A stretch of 64,000 nucleotides of DNA from Cytobacillus eiseniae (GCF_017874625.1 NZ_JAGIKZ010000007.1:62001-126000); one strand, 5' to 3'. Counted from the stretch's first letter, positions 1 through 9,103 are shown. Notes: generated from the sequence alone by a model not told the origin. Numbers and translations: made by a program.

Positions 1-1926
1 GAAAGTGGAGATTTTAATTTCCAATTTGTTAACAAAGAACAAGGATATAAGGATCTTAAAAATCAAGAGTATTATATGCTGATTGAAATTCCATCAGAAT
101 TTTCATCCAATGCTACAACATTGCTTGATGATCATCCTGAAAAGTTAAAGCTTGTTTATGTTCCGAATGAAAGCTATAACTTCCTTTCTTCGCAAATAGG
201 TGAAACTGCTATAGAAAAAATTAAATCATCTATTTCAGAGAAAATAACCGAAACATATGCAGAAACGATGTTTGATAAAGTGACAGAGCTTGCTGATGGA
301 ATGGGGCAAGCAAGTGACGGTGCTTCAAAAATAAATGAAGGTGCAGCCGAACTGAAGGACGGTTCTTCTCTTATTTATGAAAAGCTATCTTTATTGGCTA
401 ATAAATCCATTGAATTTAATGATGGAGTAGGAAAGATCAATGATGGTTCTAAAGAGTTAGTATCTGGTTCAAAAACGCTTGCAGATGGACTTGGTCAGCT
501 GCAAGAAGGACAGAATACATTACAGTCAGCTTCTGATCAGTTGAAAGCTGGCCATGAGCAATTGGCTGTAGGCATTCATCAGACGAAAGATGGTTTAGGA
601 GCTGTTAATGAAAAGCTTCCAGCTGTTGTTGCTGGTACGGAGCAAATTGGTGCAGGGGCAAAATCATTATCAGCCTCTTTGGAGCAATGGCAATTAGAAG
701 CAGAAAAAGTAAACGGCGGAATGGCTGTGCTTCAGGAAAAATTGCAAGCATTGATTGGTCAGCTTCCTGAAAATTCGCCTCAGCGTTTAGAATTAGAAGG
801 GGCATTGAACCAGCTTAAAACGGGAACAGCTGAACTTGCTGGTGCTGCTGGTCAGCTAGCTAATGGCGGAAATGACATTGCTGTTAAAATTGGCGAGCTG
901 AATGCAGGACAGAAGCAGCTTCAGCAAGGTGTAAATGAGCTGGCAAAAGGCAGCGAAAAGCTTGAGAGTGGAGCACAGGCAGTTTCGAAAGGGCAAAATG
1001 AGTTCCAAGCAGGAATGAATACGTTTGGTCAAAAATTCGCAGAAGCGAAAGCAGGTGCGGATCAACTAGCTAATGGATCAACTGTGCTAGCTGGAGGACT
1101 TGGGCAATTACAAGATGGTTCTGTTGCTATTAAAGATGGAACAGCACAGCTTAAAGATGGTGCTGAAAAGATCGCAGATGGAACGGTCACATTACATGAA
1201 GGCTCAGAGGAACTAGCAAGCAAATTAGGAGATGGAGCTGAAAAGGCATCGTCTGTTCATGCAAATGACGATACATTTAGTATGATGGCAGGACCAGTGA
1301 AAGTAGATAATGAAAAGATCAATCAAGTGCCAAACTATGGTACAGGATTTGCTCCATATTTCTTATCTCTAGGATTATTTGTTGGTGCACTCTTGCTTTC
1401 CATTGTCTTTCCGTTACGTGAACCAGCAGGAGTACCTAAAAATGGTTTTAGCTGGTTTACTAGTAAATTCCTTATTCTTATGGGGATTGGCGTCATTCAA
1501 GCCTTAATCGCCGTGTTGATTATGTTTGTTGGTTTAAAAATTGAAGTGCAAAGTGTACCATTATTTATTCTCTTTGCGATCATTACAAGCTTAACATTCA
1601 TTACATTGATTCAATTCTTTGTTACTACATTTGGTGATCCTGGACGTTTCATTGCGATCATCATCTTAATTTTACAATTAACAACAAGTGCAGGCACATT
1701 CCCACTTGAGTTAATTCCTAATTTCTTACAGCCATTTAGTACGTTCTTGCCAATGACTTACACGGTTTCAGGCTTTAAAGCAGTCATTTCAAGTGGAGAC
1801 TTTAGCTTTATGTGGCATAATGTAGGAGTATTAGCAATTTTCATTGTCGCATTTATTGCAGGAACCATTGTATTCTTCACAGGTATGCACAAAAAACGCT
1901 TTGCAGCTGTAACTGCTACAGAATAA
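1..1926 (+). CDS. YhgE/Pip domain membrane protein (5' truncated by window)
   Basis: The reading frame is open from base 1, so the first in-frame ATG (76) is internal and the gene begins outside the window. The visible part starts in a segment typical of the YhgE/Pip N-terminal extracellular domain. It is followed by a long run (about bases 290-1250) of short Gly-Ser-Asp-Gly repeats of the form DGxxxLxxG, as in phage-infection-protein/YhgE proteins. The C-terminal third (about 1340-1890) has five to six hydrophobic segments resembling an ABC-2 type permease core, and the protein ends in a basic tail. These proteins sit in the cytoplasmic membrane with a large external coiled region; family members are linked to phage adsorption or to type VII secretion, but the role here is not shown. 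Family assignment is firm, function is inferred. Confidence 0.85.
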   Translation, partial: ESGDFNFQFVNKEQGYKDLKNQEYYMLIEIPSEFSSNATTLLDDHPEKLKLVYVPNESYNFLSSQIGETAIEKIKSSISEKITETYAETMFDKVTELADGMGQASDGASKINEGAAELKDGSSLIYEKLSLLANKSIEFNDGVGKINDGSKELVSGSKTLADGLGQLQEGQNTLQSASDQLKAGHEQLAVGIHQTKDGLGAVNEKLPAVVAGTEQIGAGAKSLSASLEQWQLEAEKVNGGMAVLQEKLQALIGQLPENSPQRLELEGALNQLKTGTAELAGAAGQLANGGNDIAVKIGELNAGQKQLQQGVNELAKGSEKLESGAQAVSKGQNEFQAGMNTFGQKFAEAKAGADQLANGSTVLAGGLGQLQDGSVAIKDGTAQLKDGAEKIADGTVTLHEGSEELASKLGDGAEKASSVHANDDTFSMMAGPVKVDNEKINQVPNYGTGFAPYFLSLGLFVGALLLSIVFPLREPAGVPKNGFSWFTSKFLILMGIGVIQALIAVLIMFVGLKIEVQSVPLFILFAIITSLTFITLIQFFVTTFGDPGRFIAIIILILQLTTSAGTFPLELIPNFLQPFSTFLPMTYTVSGFKAVISSGDFSFMWHNVGVLAIFIVAFIAGTIVFFTGMHKKRFAAVTATE

Positions 1927-2161
1927 GAAAAGCGTAAGCGGCTTGCTCAGACCCGACAAGCATAAGAAGGGGCGGATGGAAGGTTGTACTGTAACCTTCA
2001 AGCCGATCCAGCTTATGACCTCGAGGGTCTAGCCGCTGTAGCTAGACAAAGAAAAGCGTAAGCGGCTTGCTCAGACCCGACAAGCATAAGAAGGGGCGGA
2101 TGGAAGGTTGTACTGTAACCTTTGGTCAGAATGTCTAATAATCTCGAGCCTCTAGCCGTTA
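1927..2161. repeat. Tandem dimer of a 124-bp dispersed repeat (family A)
   Basis: Two copies begin at about 1928 and 2052, exactly 124 bp apart, and share AAAAGCGTAAGCGGCTTG and the following CAGACCCGACAAGCATAAGA. The second copy diverges in its last third. The unit contains inverted segments (AGCGGC...GCCGCT, CTTATG...CATAAG, GGGTCT...AGACCC), so a transcript could fold into a long stem. The same unit occurs in reverse orientation, also as a 124-bp spaced dimer, at 28874-29123. It starts immediately after the YhgE stop codon. No coding capacity is apparent. Confidence 0.85.
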
Positions 2162-2170
2162 GAAAAAAGA

Positions 2171-2204
2171 AACCAGCCGTTTTAAATTAAGCGGCTGGTT
2201 TTTG
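2171..2204 (+). terminator. Rho-independent terminator
   Basis: AACCAGCCG pairs with CGGCTGGTT across a 12-nt loop and is followed by a T tract. It lies between the converging YhgE and yhfH genes and could serve either direction; the T tract favours the plus strand. Confidence 0.7.
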
Positions 2205-2218
2205 TATTTGTAGAAAAA

Positions 2219-2353
2219 TTATAAATCTGAAACACCCATACAATGATCACATTTGTTTCCATAGCATTCATGCTGTTCTTCAATTGGCTTCCCACAGTCA
2301 GCACACTGCTTTGCTGGTAAATTTCTAAAGAAATCTAAAATGTTTTGGATCAT
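2219..2353 (-). CDS. yhfH: YhfH family small protein
   Basis: A 44-residue protein beginning MIQNILDFFRNLP. It has a CxxC...CxxxxCxxC array (CADC, then CYGNKCDHC) that looks like a small zinc-binding fold. Length and cysteine spacing match the YhfH family of Bacillus. The start at 2353 is preferred over an upstream extension because a strong GGGAGG ribosome site lies just before it. It precedes yhfI, as in B. subtilis, but on the opposite strand. Function is unknown. Confidence 0.8.
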   Translation of the reverse strand: MIQNILDFFRNLPAKQCADCGKPIEEQHECYGNKCDHCMGVSDL

Positions 2354-2558
2354 TTTGAAAGCCTCCCATTGTTTATGTTTGAATAGTAAGATTACTATTA
2401 TTGTATTATAACAGATTAGGTGTGTCAATTACTGTTTTGATACAAAGTGTGAAATATGAAAAAATAGGCTTATTCATGTATAGTAGTGATGATATTATGT
2501 TTTTCATTTTTATAATTAGGTGAAAATAATGAGGAAATGGATAGAAGGAGGAGAAAGA

Positions 2559-3293
2559 ATGAAGTTTACTGTGATTGGCTGCTGGGGTGGGTATCCAAAG
2601 GCAGATGAAGCGAGTTCGGGCTATTTACTAGAACATGAGGGATTTAAATTAATGCTCGATTTCGGAAGCGGTGTCCTTGCAAAAATGCAAAAGCTTTTTC
2701 AGCCGGAGGAAATTGATGGTCTAATCCTTTCTCATTATCATCCTGATCATATTGCTGATATCGGTGTATTGCAGCATGCTCGTCTCATTCAAGGTTTTTT
2801 AGGCAAAAAGACAGAGTGTCTTCCTATTTATGGGCATGAGAAGGATGTACATGAATTTTCGAAATTAACGTATAAAGAGATTACGAAAGGGATTGCTTAT
2901 CAAGAAGATCAAACTTTAAAAATTGGTCCTTTTACGATACAATTTTTACAGACGGATCATCCGGTCCCATGCTTTGCGATGAGAATTGAGGCGGATGGAA
3001 AATCCCTTGTTTACACTGCGGATACATCATATAAAGAAGAATTCGTTCCTTTTAGCAATGAGGCGGATTTATTAGTATGTGAGTGTAATTTTTATAAGCA
3101 TCAGAATGCCTTGGGAGCAGGGCATATGACAAGCTATGATGCAGGAACTTTAGCACAGAAAGCAAATGTCAAAAAACTTCTGCTTACTCATCTGCCGCAT
3201 TATGGGAATATAGAGGATTTAAAGGAAGAAGCTGCAGAGATGTATAGTGGGCCAATTGCGCTTGCTTCATATCAATGGTCCGTTAAATTATAA
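2559..3293 (+). CDS. yhfI: MBL-fold metallohydrolase YhfI
   Basis: A 244-residue metallo-beta-lactamase-fold hydrolase of the RNase Z-like/YhfI type. The metal-binding motif SHYHPDH (HxHxDH) lies near residue 60. Further ligands are the His in TDHPVP, the Asp in YTADTSY and the His in LLTHLPHY. The start is placed at the ATG preceded by AAGGAGGAG rather than at the in-frame GTG 39 bases upstream; it gives the family's usual MKxTVIGxWG N-terminus. It is followed after 13 bases by lplJ and probably co-transcribed with it. The substrate is not known; family members act on phosphodiester or cyclic-nucleotide-like substrates. Confidence 0.85.
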   Translation: MKFTVIGCWGGYPKADEASSGYLLEHEGFKLMLDFGSGVLAKMQKLFQPEEIDGLILSHYHPDHIADIGVLQHARLIQGFLGKKTECLPIYGHEKDVHEFSKLTYKEITKGIAYQEDQTLKIGPFTIQFLQTDHPVPCFAMRIEADGKSLVYTADTSYKEEFVPFSNEADLLVCECNFYKHQNALGAGHMTSYDAGTLAQKANVKKLLLTHLPHYGNIEDLKEEAAEMYSGPIALASYQWSVKL

Positions 3294-3306
3294 GGAGTGA
3301 ATCAAC

Positions 3307-4296
3307 ATGTTATTTATCGATAACAAAGGAATAACTGATCCAAGAATTAACTTAGCAATTGAAGAGTACGCACTGAAAAATCTAGATATTAACGAAACGT
3401 ATTTACTTTTTTACATAAATGAGCCATCGATTATCATTGGGAAAAATCAAAATACGATTGAAGAAATTAATACGGAATATGTAGAAGGCAATGGCATTCA
3501 CGTTGTTCGCCGATTATCAGGCGGTGGAGCTGTGTATCATGATTTAGGAAACTTGAACTTTAGCTTCATTACTAAAGACGATGGAGAAAGCTTTCATAAT
3601 TTTCGTAAGTTCACTGAACCTGTTGTTGATGCTTTACGTAAGCTTGGCGTAAATGCTGAACTAAGCGGCCGAAATGATCTTACCGTTGAAGGCAGGAAAA
3701 TTTCTGGAAATGCACAATTCTCCACAAAAGGCAGAATGTTTAGCCATGGTACACTTATGCTAGATTCTGAAATAGACAGTGTTGTTTCCGCATTACGAGT
3801 GAAAAAGGATAAAATTGAGTCAAAAGGAATCAAGTCAATTCGTAGCCGTGTCGCTAATATTTCTGAGTTTTTAAATGAAAAAATTTCGATTGAAGAATTC
3901 CGTGCCCTTTTACTTGAAAATATTTTCGGTGGCAAGGACCAAATTAAGGAATATGTACTAACAGAGTCTGATTGGGAAAAAATTCACCAATTATCTGAAG
4001 AACGGTATCAGAACTGGGATTGGAATTACGGGAAATCGCCAAAATTTAATTTGCAGCATTCCCATCGTTTCCCGGTTGGCGGCCTAGATATTCGACTTGA
4101 TGTTGATAAAGGAAAAGTGGAAAATTGCAAAATTTACGGTGACTTTTTCGGTGTAGGCGATGTGAGTGACATTGAAAATAAACTAATGGGTGTCCGTTAT
4201 GAAAAAGCTGAATTAGAAAAAGCACTTGAAGAAATTGATATTAAACATTATTTCGGTAATATTACTAAAGAAGACTTTTTAAATCTAATATACTAA
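3307..4296 (+). CDS. lplJ: Lipoate-protein ligase A (salvage)
   Basis: 329 residues, the normal length of Bacillus LplJ (YhfJ). It activates free lipoate with ATP and attaches it to lipoyl domains of the glycine cleavage and 2-oxoacid dehydrogenase complexes in the cytoplasm. Visible hallmarks are the RRLSGGGAVYHDLGNLNFSF segment that forms the lipoyl-AMP pocket, GRKISGNAQ with the conserved catalytic lysine, and the C-terminal accessory domain with NWDWNYGKSPKF. An AAGGAGTG ribosome site precedes the ATG. It lies directly behind yhfI and before a terminator, matching the B. subtilis order. Confidence 0.93.
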   Translation: MLFIDNKGITDPRINLAIEEYALKNLDINETYLLFYINEPSIIIGKNQNTIEEINTEYVEGNGIHVVRRLSGGGAVYHDLGNLNFSFITKDDGESFHNFRKFTEPVVDALRKLGVNAELSGRNDLTVEGRKISGNAQFSTKGRMFSHGTLMLDSEIDSVVSALRVKKDKIESKGIKSIRSRVANISEFLNEKISIEEFRALLLENIFGGKDQIKEYVLTESDWEKIHQLSEERYQNWDWNYGKSPKFNLQHSHRFPVGGLDIRLDVDKGKVENCKIYGDFFGVGDVSDIENKLMGVRYEKAELEKALEEIDIKHYFGNITKEDFLNLIY

Positions 4297-4306
4297 AATT
4301 CATGAG

Positions 4307-4334
4307 AGTGTTCCTTGCGGGGAACGCTTTTTTT
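4307..4334 (+). terminator. Rho-independent terminator of yhfI-lplJ
   Basis: AGTGTTCC and GGAACGCT form a stem around a 6-nt loop, followed by seven T residues, just behind the lplJ stop. Confidence 0.85.
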
Positions 4335-4362
4335 AATGAATAGAAGTCAATTAATAAAAAGC

Positions 4363-4390
4363 TAAAACTTTTTACTATCAATGATGCGTC
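4363..4390 (+). promoter_or_regulatory. Possible ECF (sigma-V type) autoregulated promoter
   Basis: TAAAAC followed by a T-rich stretch and, 18 bases later, CGTC resembles the TGAAAC...CGTC pattern of extracytoplasmic-function sigma factors. It lies 48 bases before sigV, where autoregulation is expected. The spacer is one or two bases longer than usual and the -35 has one mismatch, so this is tentative. Confidence 0.4.
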
Positions 4391-4437
4391 TTTAAAGTGT
4401 ATACAAATTAATAGCAATAAAGGAGCCTTTTTGCGAG

Positions 4438-4953
4438 ATGGGAAAGAAAAGTAGATGGAATCAAGACGAAGTTTTTACAAATTTTATTCGCGAGAACAAA
4501 GAGAATTTTTATCGGCTAGCCTACAGTTATGTGAAAAATTCTGAGGATGCATTAGATATCGTACAAGATTCGATTCATAAAGCGATCGTCTCTATTGATT
4601 CACTGCAGGATTTAAAAACACTAAAAAGCTGGTTTTATCGAATTGTCGTCAATACTTCCTTAGATTTTCTCAGGAAACATAAACGAGTCAGTATTGTTGA
4701 TGCGGAAACAATGGAATTTATTAGCTCTGGCAATGAAGATCAGTATGAAAATATTGATTTAGAAAGGGCTTTAGATCATTTAGCTCCTGAATACAAAAGC
4801 ATTATTGTCTTACGTTTTTTTGAGGATATGAAAATCGATGAAGTGGCTGATGTGCTGAATGAAAATGTGAACACGATAAAAACAAGATTGTATAAAGCTT
4901 TGAAGCTATTACAGATTGAATTGAAAGACGAAATGATTAAGGGGGCTAACTAG
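4438..4953 (+). CDS. sigV: ECF RNA polymerase sigma factor, SigV type
   Basis: 171 residues with the two ECF regions. Region 2 is about residues 18-85 (FYRLAYSYVKNSEDALDIVQDS, then SWFYRIVVNTSLDFLRK). Region 4 is about residues 110-165 (SIIVLRFFEDMKIDEVADVLNENVNTIKTRLYKAL, a helix-turn-helix). It closely resembles B. subtilis SigV, and the next gene is an RsiV-like anti-sigma factor one base downstream. In B. subtilis sigma-V is released when RsiV binds lysozyme and then drives oatA and dlt, giving lysozyme resistance; neither target is in this window. An AAAGGAGCC ribosome site precedes the ATG. Confidence 0.88.
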   Translation: MGKKSRWNQDEVFTNFIRENKENFYRLAYSYVKNSEDALDIVQDSIHKAIVSIDSLQDLKTLKSWFYRIVVNTSLDFLRKHKRVSIVDAETMEFISSGNEDQYENIDLERALDHLAPEYKSIIVLRFFEDMKIDEVADVLNENVNTIKTRLYKALKLLQIELKDEMIKGAN

Positions 4954-4954
4954 A

Positions 4955-5836
4955 GTGGACAAAAAATTAGAGGAACTGAAAACAGAGTATAAAAATATTC
5001 AAATTCCAGATGAATTGGATCTCGTTGTCGAACGAGCTTTATTAAAAAGTAAGAAAAAGAAAAACGGGTATAAATGGCTGGCTGGGGCGGCTGCAGCGGC
5101 AGTTCTTTTTATTGGAGGGTTGAATATTAGCCCAGCTATGGCTAGCAGTTTAGCAGAAATGCCTGTCGTTGGGAGTATAGTAAAGGTATTAACGTTTACA
5201 GAATACAAAGTGGATAAAGAAAAATACCAAGCAGATATTAAAGTACCAGCCGTATCAGATTTAGAAAATGGAGATTTAGCTCAAAGTCTGAATGATAAAT
5301 ATTTAAAAGAAGGAAAAGAACTTTATGACGAGTTCATGCTCGAAGTAAAGGAATTAGAGGATAACGGTGGCGGTCATTTAGGCGTTGACAGCGGGTATGA
5401 GGTTAAAACGGATAACGAGCAGATTTTGTCAATCGGCAGATATGTTGTCAACACAGTTGCATCATCTTCAACGATTATGAAATATGATACGATTGATAAG
5501 AAAAATCAAATTTTATTAAGCTTACCAATGCTATTTACAGATGAAAGCTATGTGAATACAATAAGCGAGAATATCAAAGAACAAATGCGTGAGCAAATGA
5601 AGGCGGATGAGAATATAATTTATTGGGTTTCTGGAGCTGGACTTGAAGATGAAGACCTTACTGAGCTTTTCGAAACGATAAACAAAGAGCAAAACTTCTA
5701 TATTAATAATGAAGGAAAATTAGTGATATCTTTTGATAAGTACGAAGTGGCACCTGGGTATATGGGGGTTGTTGAGTTTATCATTCCGACTGAAGTCATT
5801 TTAGACATATTAGTAAGCGATGAGTATATTCATTAA
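4955..5836 (+). CDS. rsiV: Anti-sigma-V factor RsiV
   Basis: 293 residues, GTG start behind AAGGGGG. A short cytoplasmic N-terminus is followed by one membrane segment at about residues 36-58 (GYKWLAGAAAAAVLFIGG) and an external domain of the DUF4163/DUF3298 type. The membrane segment ends in SPAMASS, resembling a signal-peptidase cleavage site. In B. subtilis RsiV is cut by type I signal peptidase after lysozyme binding, followed by RasP. The gene is translationally coupled to sigV, with one base between the stop and the start codon. Assignment rests on the sigV partner and topology. Confidence 0.85.
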   Translation: MDKKLEELKTEYKNIQIPDELDLVVERALLKSKKKKNGYKWLAGAAAAAVLFIGGLNISPAMASSLAEMPVVGSIVKVLTFTEYKVDKEKYQADIKVPAVSDLENGDLAQSLNDKYLKEGKELYDEFMLEVKELEDNGGGHLGVDSGYEVKTDNEQILSIGRYVVNTVASSSTIMKYDTIDKKNQILLSLPMLFTDESYVNTISENIKEQMREQMKADENIIYWVSGAGLEDEDLTELFETINKEQNFYINNEGKLVISFDKYEVAPGYMGVVEFIIPTEVILDILVSDEYIH

Positions 5837-5840
5837 TATG

Positions 5841-5872
5841 AAAACCGAACGGTGGCATCCGTTCGGTTTTTA
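5841..5872 (+). terminator. Rho-independent terminator of sigV-rsiV
   Basis: AAAACCGAACGG pairs with CCGTTCGGTTTT around a short loop and runs into a T tract. Confidence 0.88.
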
Positions 5873-5997
5873 TATTAGTATAAAAATTTTCGTTAATATA
5901 ATTGTGAATTCCTTGAAAATTAGCATTAAAAACTTTTTTACTTGAATACATAACTTTCTTTCAATATAATATATTTAGAAAATTATTTCTATAATAA

Positions 5998-6015
5998 TGA
6001 ATGATTGTTCATTCA
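5998..6015 (+). promoter_or_regulatory. FadR operator upstream of lcfB
   Basis: TGAATGATTGTTCATTCA is an 18-bp palindrome with perfect 7-bp arms. It fits the B. subtilis FadR (YsiA) box TGAATGAnTAnTCATTCA at all arm positions. It sits 18 bases before the lcfB start codon, where a bound repressor would block transcription. Long-chain acyl-CoA is the known inducer of FadR. Confidence 0.85.
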
Positions 6016-6033
6016 AGAAAAGGGGGAAAGGAT

Positions 6034-7584
6034 ATGAATTTAACAAAACAGCTTCATGAAACAGCACAAATAAAGGGGAGCAAACCAGCTTATTACTTTA
6101 TGGATCAATCAAGTACATATGCAGAATTGGATGCGGCGGTTACGAAATTTGCTTCTGGCCTTGAACAATTAGGGGTAGAAAAAGGGGATCATATTGCCTT
6201 ATTGTTAGGGAATTCGCCACACTTTGTAATCGCTTTACACGGAGCGCTCCGTCTTGGAGCAACCATTATACCAGTTAACCCAATCTATACACCTGATGAA
6301 ATTGGTTACATCGTTAATAATGGAGATGTTAAAGCAGTTGTCGCCCTTGATTTACTACTTCCATTAGTTGAAAAAATGCATCCAGCTTTGCCGAAAGTAG
6401 AGAACTATATTATTTGTGAAACACCTCAAGGAAAGGAATCAGGCGTTGATGTAACTGCTCTGTCTGTATTTCCTAAATTGAAATCGTTTTCACAAGTGTT
6501 GGGATCAGGTGACCTTGGCTTTACAGGACCAGAATTAGAAGACGATGAAGTGGCAATTATTCTTTATACTTCGGGTACAACAGGTAAACCAAAGGGTGCA
6601 ATGCTGACACATAAAAATCTTTATAGCAATGCGAAGGATGTTAGCGATTATTTACATATGAATGAAGAGGATCGTGTCGTAACAACCTTACCGATGTTCC
6701 ATGTTTTTTGTTTAACAGTTGCCTTGAATGCGCCGCTGATGAATGGTGCAACAATCATAATTGACCCGAAATTCAGTCCAAAGGAAATGTTCAGACTTGT
6801 TGAGACGTATAAGCCAACTGTTTTTGCTGGTGTCCCAACGATGTATAATTTCCTCCTTCAATATGCCGAAAGCTATGGTGGGGATTTACGCTCGCTAAGG
6901 CTTTGTATTTCAGGCGGATCAGCGATGCCAGTTGCGCTCTTAAAGAACTTTGAACAGAAATTTAATGTCCTGATTTCTGAAGGATATGGACTTTCAGAAG
7001 CATCACCTGTCACATGCTTCAACCCATTAGATCGACCAAGAAAAGCAGGCTCTATCGGTCAATCGATTGTAAATGTAGAGAATAAAATTGTTAATGAGCT
7101 TGGTGAAGAGGTTCCTGTCGGTGAAGTAGGGGAATTGATTGTCCGTGGCCCAAATGTAATGAAGGGCTACTACAAAATGCCTGAAGAATCAGCTGCAACG
7201 ATTAAGGAGGGCTGGCTATATACGGGGGATTTAGCCCGAATGGATGAGGAAGGCTACTTCTATATCGTTGATCGGAAAAAGGAGTTAATTATTGTCGGTG
7301 GCTATAATGTGTATCCAAGGGAAGTAGAAGAGGTGCTTTATGATCATCCGGATGTCGTAGAAGCAGCTGCAATTGGTGTTCCAGATCCTAATCTAGGCGA
7401 AGCAGTTAAATGTTATGTCGTAAAGAAGAATCCTAGTTTAACTGAAGCAAATCTTCAAGAATATTGTGCCCAGCATTTAGCGAAATATAAGTTGCCATCT
7501 TCAATTGAATTTTTGGAGGAGCTTCCTAAAAATACGACAGGAAAAATCTTGCGAAGAGCTTTGAAAACTCAGGTTTTACAATAA
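6034..7584 (+). CDS. lcfB: Long-chain fatty-acid--CoA ligase
   Basis: 516 residues of the AMP-dependent synthetase family. It makes acyl-CoA from fatty acid, ATP and CoA at the membrane for beta-oxidation. Motifs seen: the P-loop-like [51 protein letters not shown], and [13 protein letters not shown] with the C-terminal catalytic lysine. It closely resembles B. subtilis LcfB (YhfL). The ATG at 6034 is used because AAAGGGGGAAAGG precedes it; the in-frame ATG at 6001 lies inside the FadR operator and has no ribosome site. Regulation by FadR is indicated by that operator. Confidence 0.93.
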   Translation: MNLTKQLHETAQIKGSKPAYYFMDQSSTYAELDAAVTKFASGLEQLGVEKGDHIALLLGNSPHFVIALHGALRLGATIIPVNPIYTPDEIGYIVNNGDVKAVVALDLLLPLVEKMHPALPKVENYIICETPQGKESGVDVTALSVFPKLKSFSQVLGSGDLGFTGPELEDDEVAIILYTSGTTGKPKGAMLTHKNLYSNAKDVSDYLHMNEEDRVVTTLPMFHVFCLTVALNAPLMNGATIIIDPKFSPKEMFRLVETYKPTVFAGVPTMYNFLLQYAESYGGDLRSLRLCISGGSAMPVALLKNFEQKFNVLISEGYGLSEASPVTCFNPLDRPRKAGSIGQSIVNVENKIVNELGEEVPVGEVGELIVRGPNVMKGYYKMPEESAATIKEGWLYTGDLARMDEEGYFYIVDRKKELIIVGGYNVYPREVEEVLYDHPDVVEAAAIGVPDPNLGEAVKCYVVKKNPSLTEANLQEYCAQHLAKYKLPSSIEFLEELPKNTTGKILRRALKTQVLQ

Positions 7585-7613
7585 AAATTCGTATTCTATT
7601 TTAATTAACCATT

Positions 7614-7646
7614 AGAAACAGGCAGACGGGCTTGTTTCTTTTTTTC
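7614..7646 (+). terminator. Rho-independent terminator of lcfB
   Basis: AGAAACA and TGTTTCT arms, extended by three further pairs including one G-U, are followed by a T tract of seven. Confidence 0.8.
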
Positions 7647-7719
7647 TGAAATTTTGAAAGGATTTTCGAGAATTTTCGCGAATTGGAACATGTAGTTAAT
7701 AAAAGGGGGCGGATTTACT

Positions 7720-8496
7720 TTGAGTTCAATTGCTGTTGAATTAAAAGAACATATTGCATTAGTAACGATCAATCGTCCAGATGCATTGAATGCATTTAAT
7801 TATGAAACGTTATCCGAGCTTCAAGCTTTGGTTGAGAAATTACGAACAGATCTTGAGGTTCGAGTTGTAATTTTTACAGGAGCAGGTGAAAAGGCATTTA
7901 GTGTTGGAGCAGATTTGAAGGAGCGCAAAACGTTATCAGACGTGGAAGTGCGCCGAAATATTTATAAGATTGGCGAAGTGTTTTCACTTATTGATCAGCT
8001 TCCACAGCCAACGATTGCTGCGATAAATGGCTTTGCTTTTGGAGGAGGAATGGAATTAGCCTTATCATGTGATTTCAGAGTGGCTGTTGCAGGTACATCA
8101 ATGGGACTGACTGAAACAAGTTTAGCAATCATTCCCGGTGCGGGTGGAACGCAAAGGCTGCCTAGATTGATCGGCCAGGCAAAGGCACTTGAATTAATTT
8201 TAACAGCGAAGCGTTTGTGCTCAGAGGAAGCATTCGAGTACGGTTTATTAACGAAAGTAGCTGACCGGGAAAACTTACTGGATTCATGTTTCGAGCTTGC
8301 AGAGCAAATGCTAGCCAATGGACCGTTAGCACTTCAGCAGGCAAAGTTTGCTGTTAAGCAAGGAATGAATGTGGACTTGCAGACTGGACTACAAATTGAA
8401 AGAAAAGCTTATGAGGTCATCATTCCGACAGAAGATCGGGTCGAAGCACTTCAAGCTTTTGCAGAAAAAAGAAAGCCAGAATTTAAGGGGAAATAA
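7720..8496 (+). CDS. Enoyl-CoA hydratase/isomerase family protein
   Basis: 258 residues, crotonase fold. The oxyanion-hole segment FSVGADLKER and the active-site segments AINGFAFGGGMELALSCDF and PGAGGTQRLPRLIG are present, including the conserved glutamate in PGAGG-adjacent TETSLAIIPGAGG. It probably hydrates enoyl-CoA in fatty-acid or branched-chain breakdown, in keeping with lcfB upstream. It starts at TTG behind AAAAGGGGGCGG. It resembles B. subtilis YngF-type hydratases, but I cannot fix the substrate. It has its own terminator, and no FadR box is visible upstream. Confidence 0.85.
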   Translation: MSSIAVELKEHIALVTINRPDALNAFNYETLSELQALVEKLRTDLEVRVVIFTGAGEKAFSVGADLKERKTLSDVEVRRNIYKIGEVFSLIDQLPQPTIAAINGFAFGGGMELALSCDFRVAVAGTSMGLTETSLAIIPGAGGTQRLPRLIGQAKALELILTAKRLCSEEAFEYGLLTKVADRENLLDSCFELAEQMLANGPLALQQAKFAVKQGMNVDLQTGLQIERKAYEVIIPTEDRVEALQAFAEKRKPEFKGK

Positions 8497-8498
8497 AG

Positions 8499-8526
8499 AC
8501 ACGGCCATTGCAGCCGTGTTTTTTTG
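8499..8526 (+). terminator. Rho-independent terminator
   Basis: ACACGGC pairs with GCCGTGT around a 7-nt loop, followed by seven T. Confidence 0.9.
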
Positions 8527-8529
8527 TGG

Positions 8530-8990
8530 AGAATTGGTGGTTAGGAGATATTTATGGTGGCGGAAAAAGGAGTGGCTGGAAAATCGGTAGTTAAGAGATG
8601 TTTAAAACTCCCGGAAAAAGGAGCGACTGAAAAATAGGTAGTTAAGAGGCGATCATAACTCCCGAAAAAAGGAGTGACTGAAAAATAGGTAGTTAAGAGG
8701 CGATCATAACTCCCGGAAAAAGGAGTGACTGAAAAATAGGTAGTTAAGAGGCGTTTAAAACTCCCGAAAAAAGGAGTGACTGAAAAATAGGTAGTTAAGA
8801 GGCGTTTAAAACTCCCGAAAAAAGGAGTGACTGAAAAATAGGTAGTTAAAGAGGTGTTTAAAACTCCCGAAAAAAGGAGTGACTAGAAAATAGGTAGTTA
8901 AGAGGCGTTTAAAACTCCCGAAAAAAGGAGTGACTAGAAAATCGGTAGTTAAGAGATGTTTATACCGCTCGAAATCAGGAGCAAGCAAAA
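8530..8990. repeat. Tandem array of about nine 51-bp hairpin repeats
   Basis: The unit reads approximately GAAAAATAGGTAGTTAAGAG followed by GCGTTTAAAACTCCCGAAAA and AAGGAGTGACT. The phrase GGTAGTTAA recurs at 8586, 8637 and 8688 and on to 8942, every 51 bases; one copy has an extra A. The central copies are nearly identical and the first and last are degenerate. Every unit holds a small palindrome, ACTCC...GGAGT, around an A-rich loop. There are no unique spacers, so it is not a CRISPR array. It fills the space between two unrelated operons and no direct function is visible. Confidence 0.93.
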
Positions 8991-9073
8991 ATTACTAGCT
9001 ACAAGTTCCTCAAAGAAAGTGCAATCATCTTAGTCGTTTATTTTAATAATTTTTTGAAAATAATAAAAAGTAC

Positions 9074-9103
9074 TTGATATTTTCGCTTTATTAGATTTAT
9101 AAT
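9074..9103 (+). promoter_or_regulatory. Sigma-A promoter of ABC transporter operon
   Basis: TTGATA, an 18-bp spacer and TATAAT lie about 50 bases before the substrate-binding protein gene. Confidence 0.7.

Noticed and set aside
8806-8988. Minus-strand 60-codon ORF with repeated FFGSFK...LLTTYF
   Set aside because: It is the translation of the 51-bp tandem repeats (17 codons per unit); no ribosome site, and the frame breaks at the copy with an extra base.
8530-8990. CRISPR array
   Set aside because: Units follow each other directly without unique spacers and no cas genes are present.
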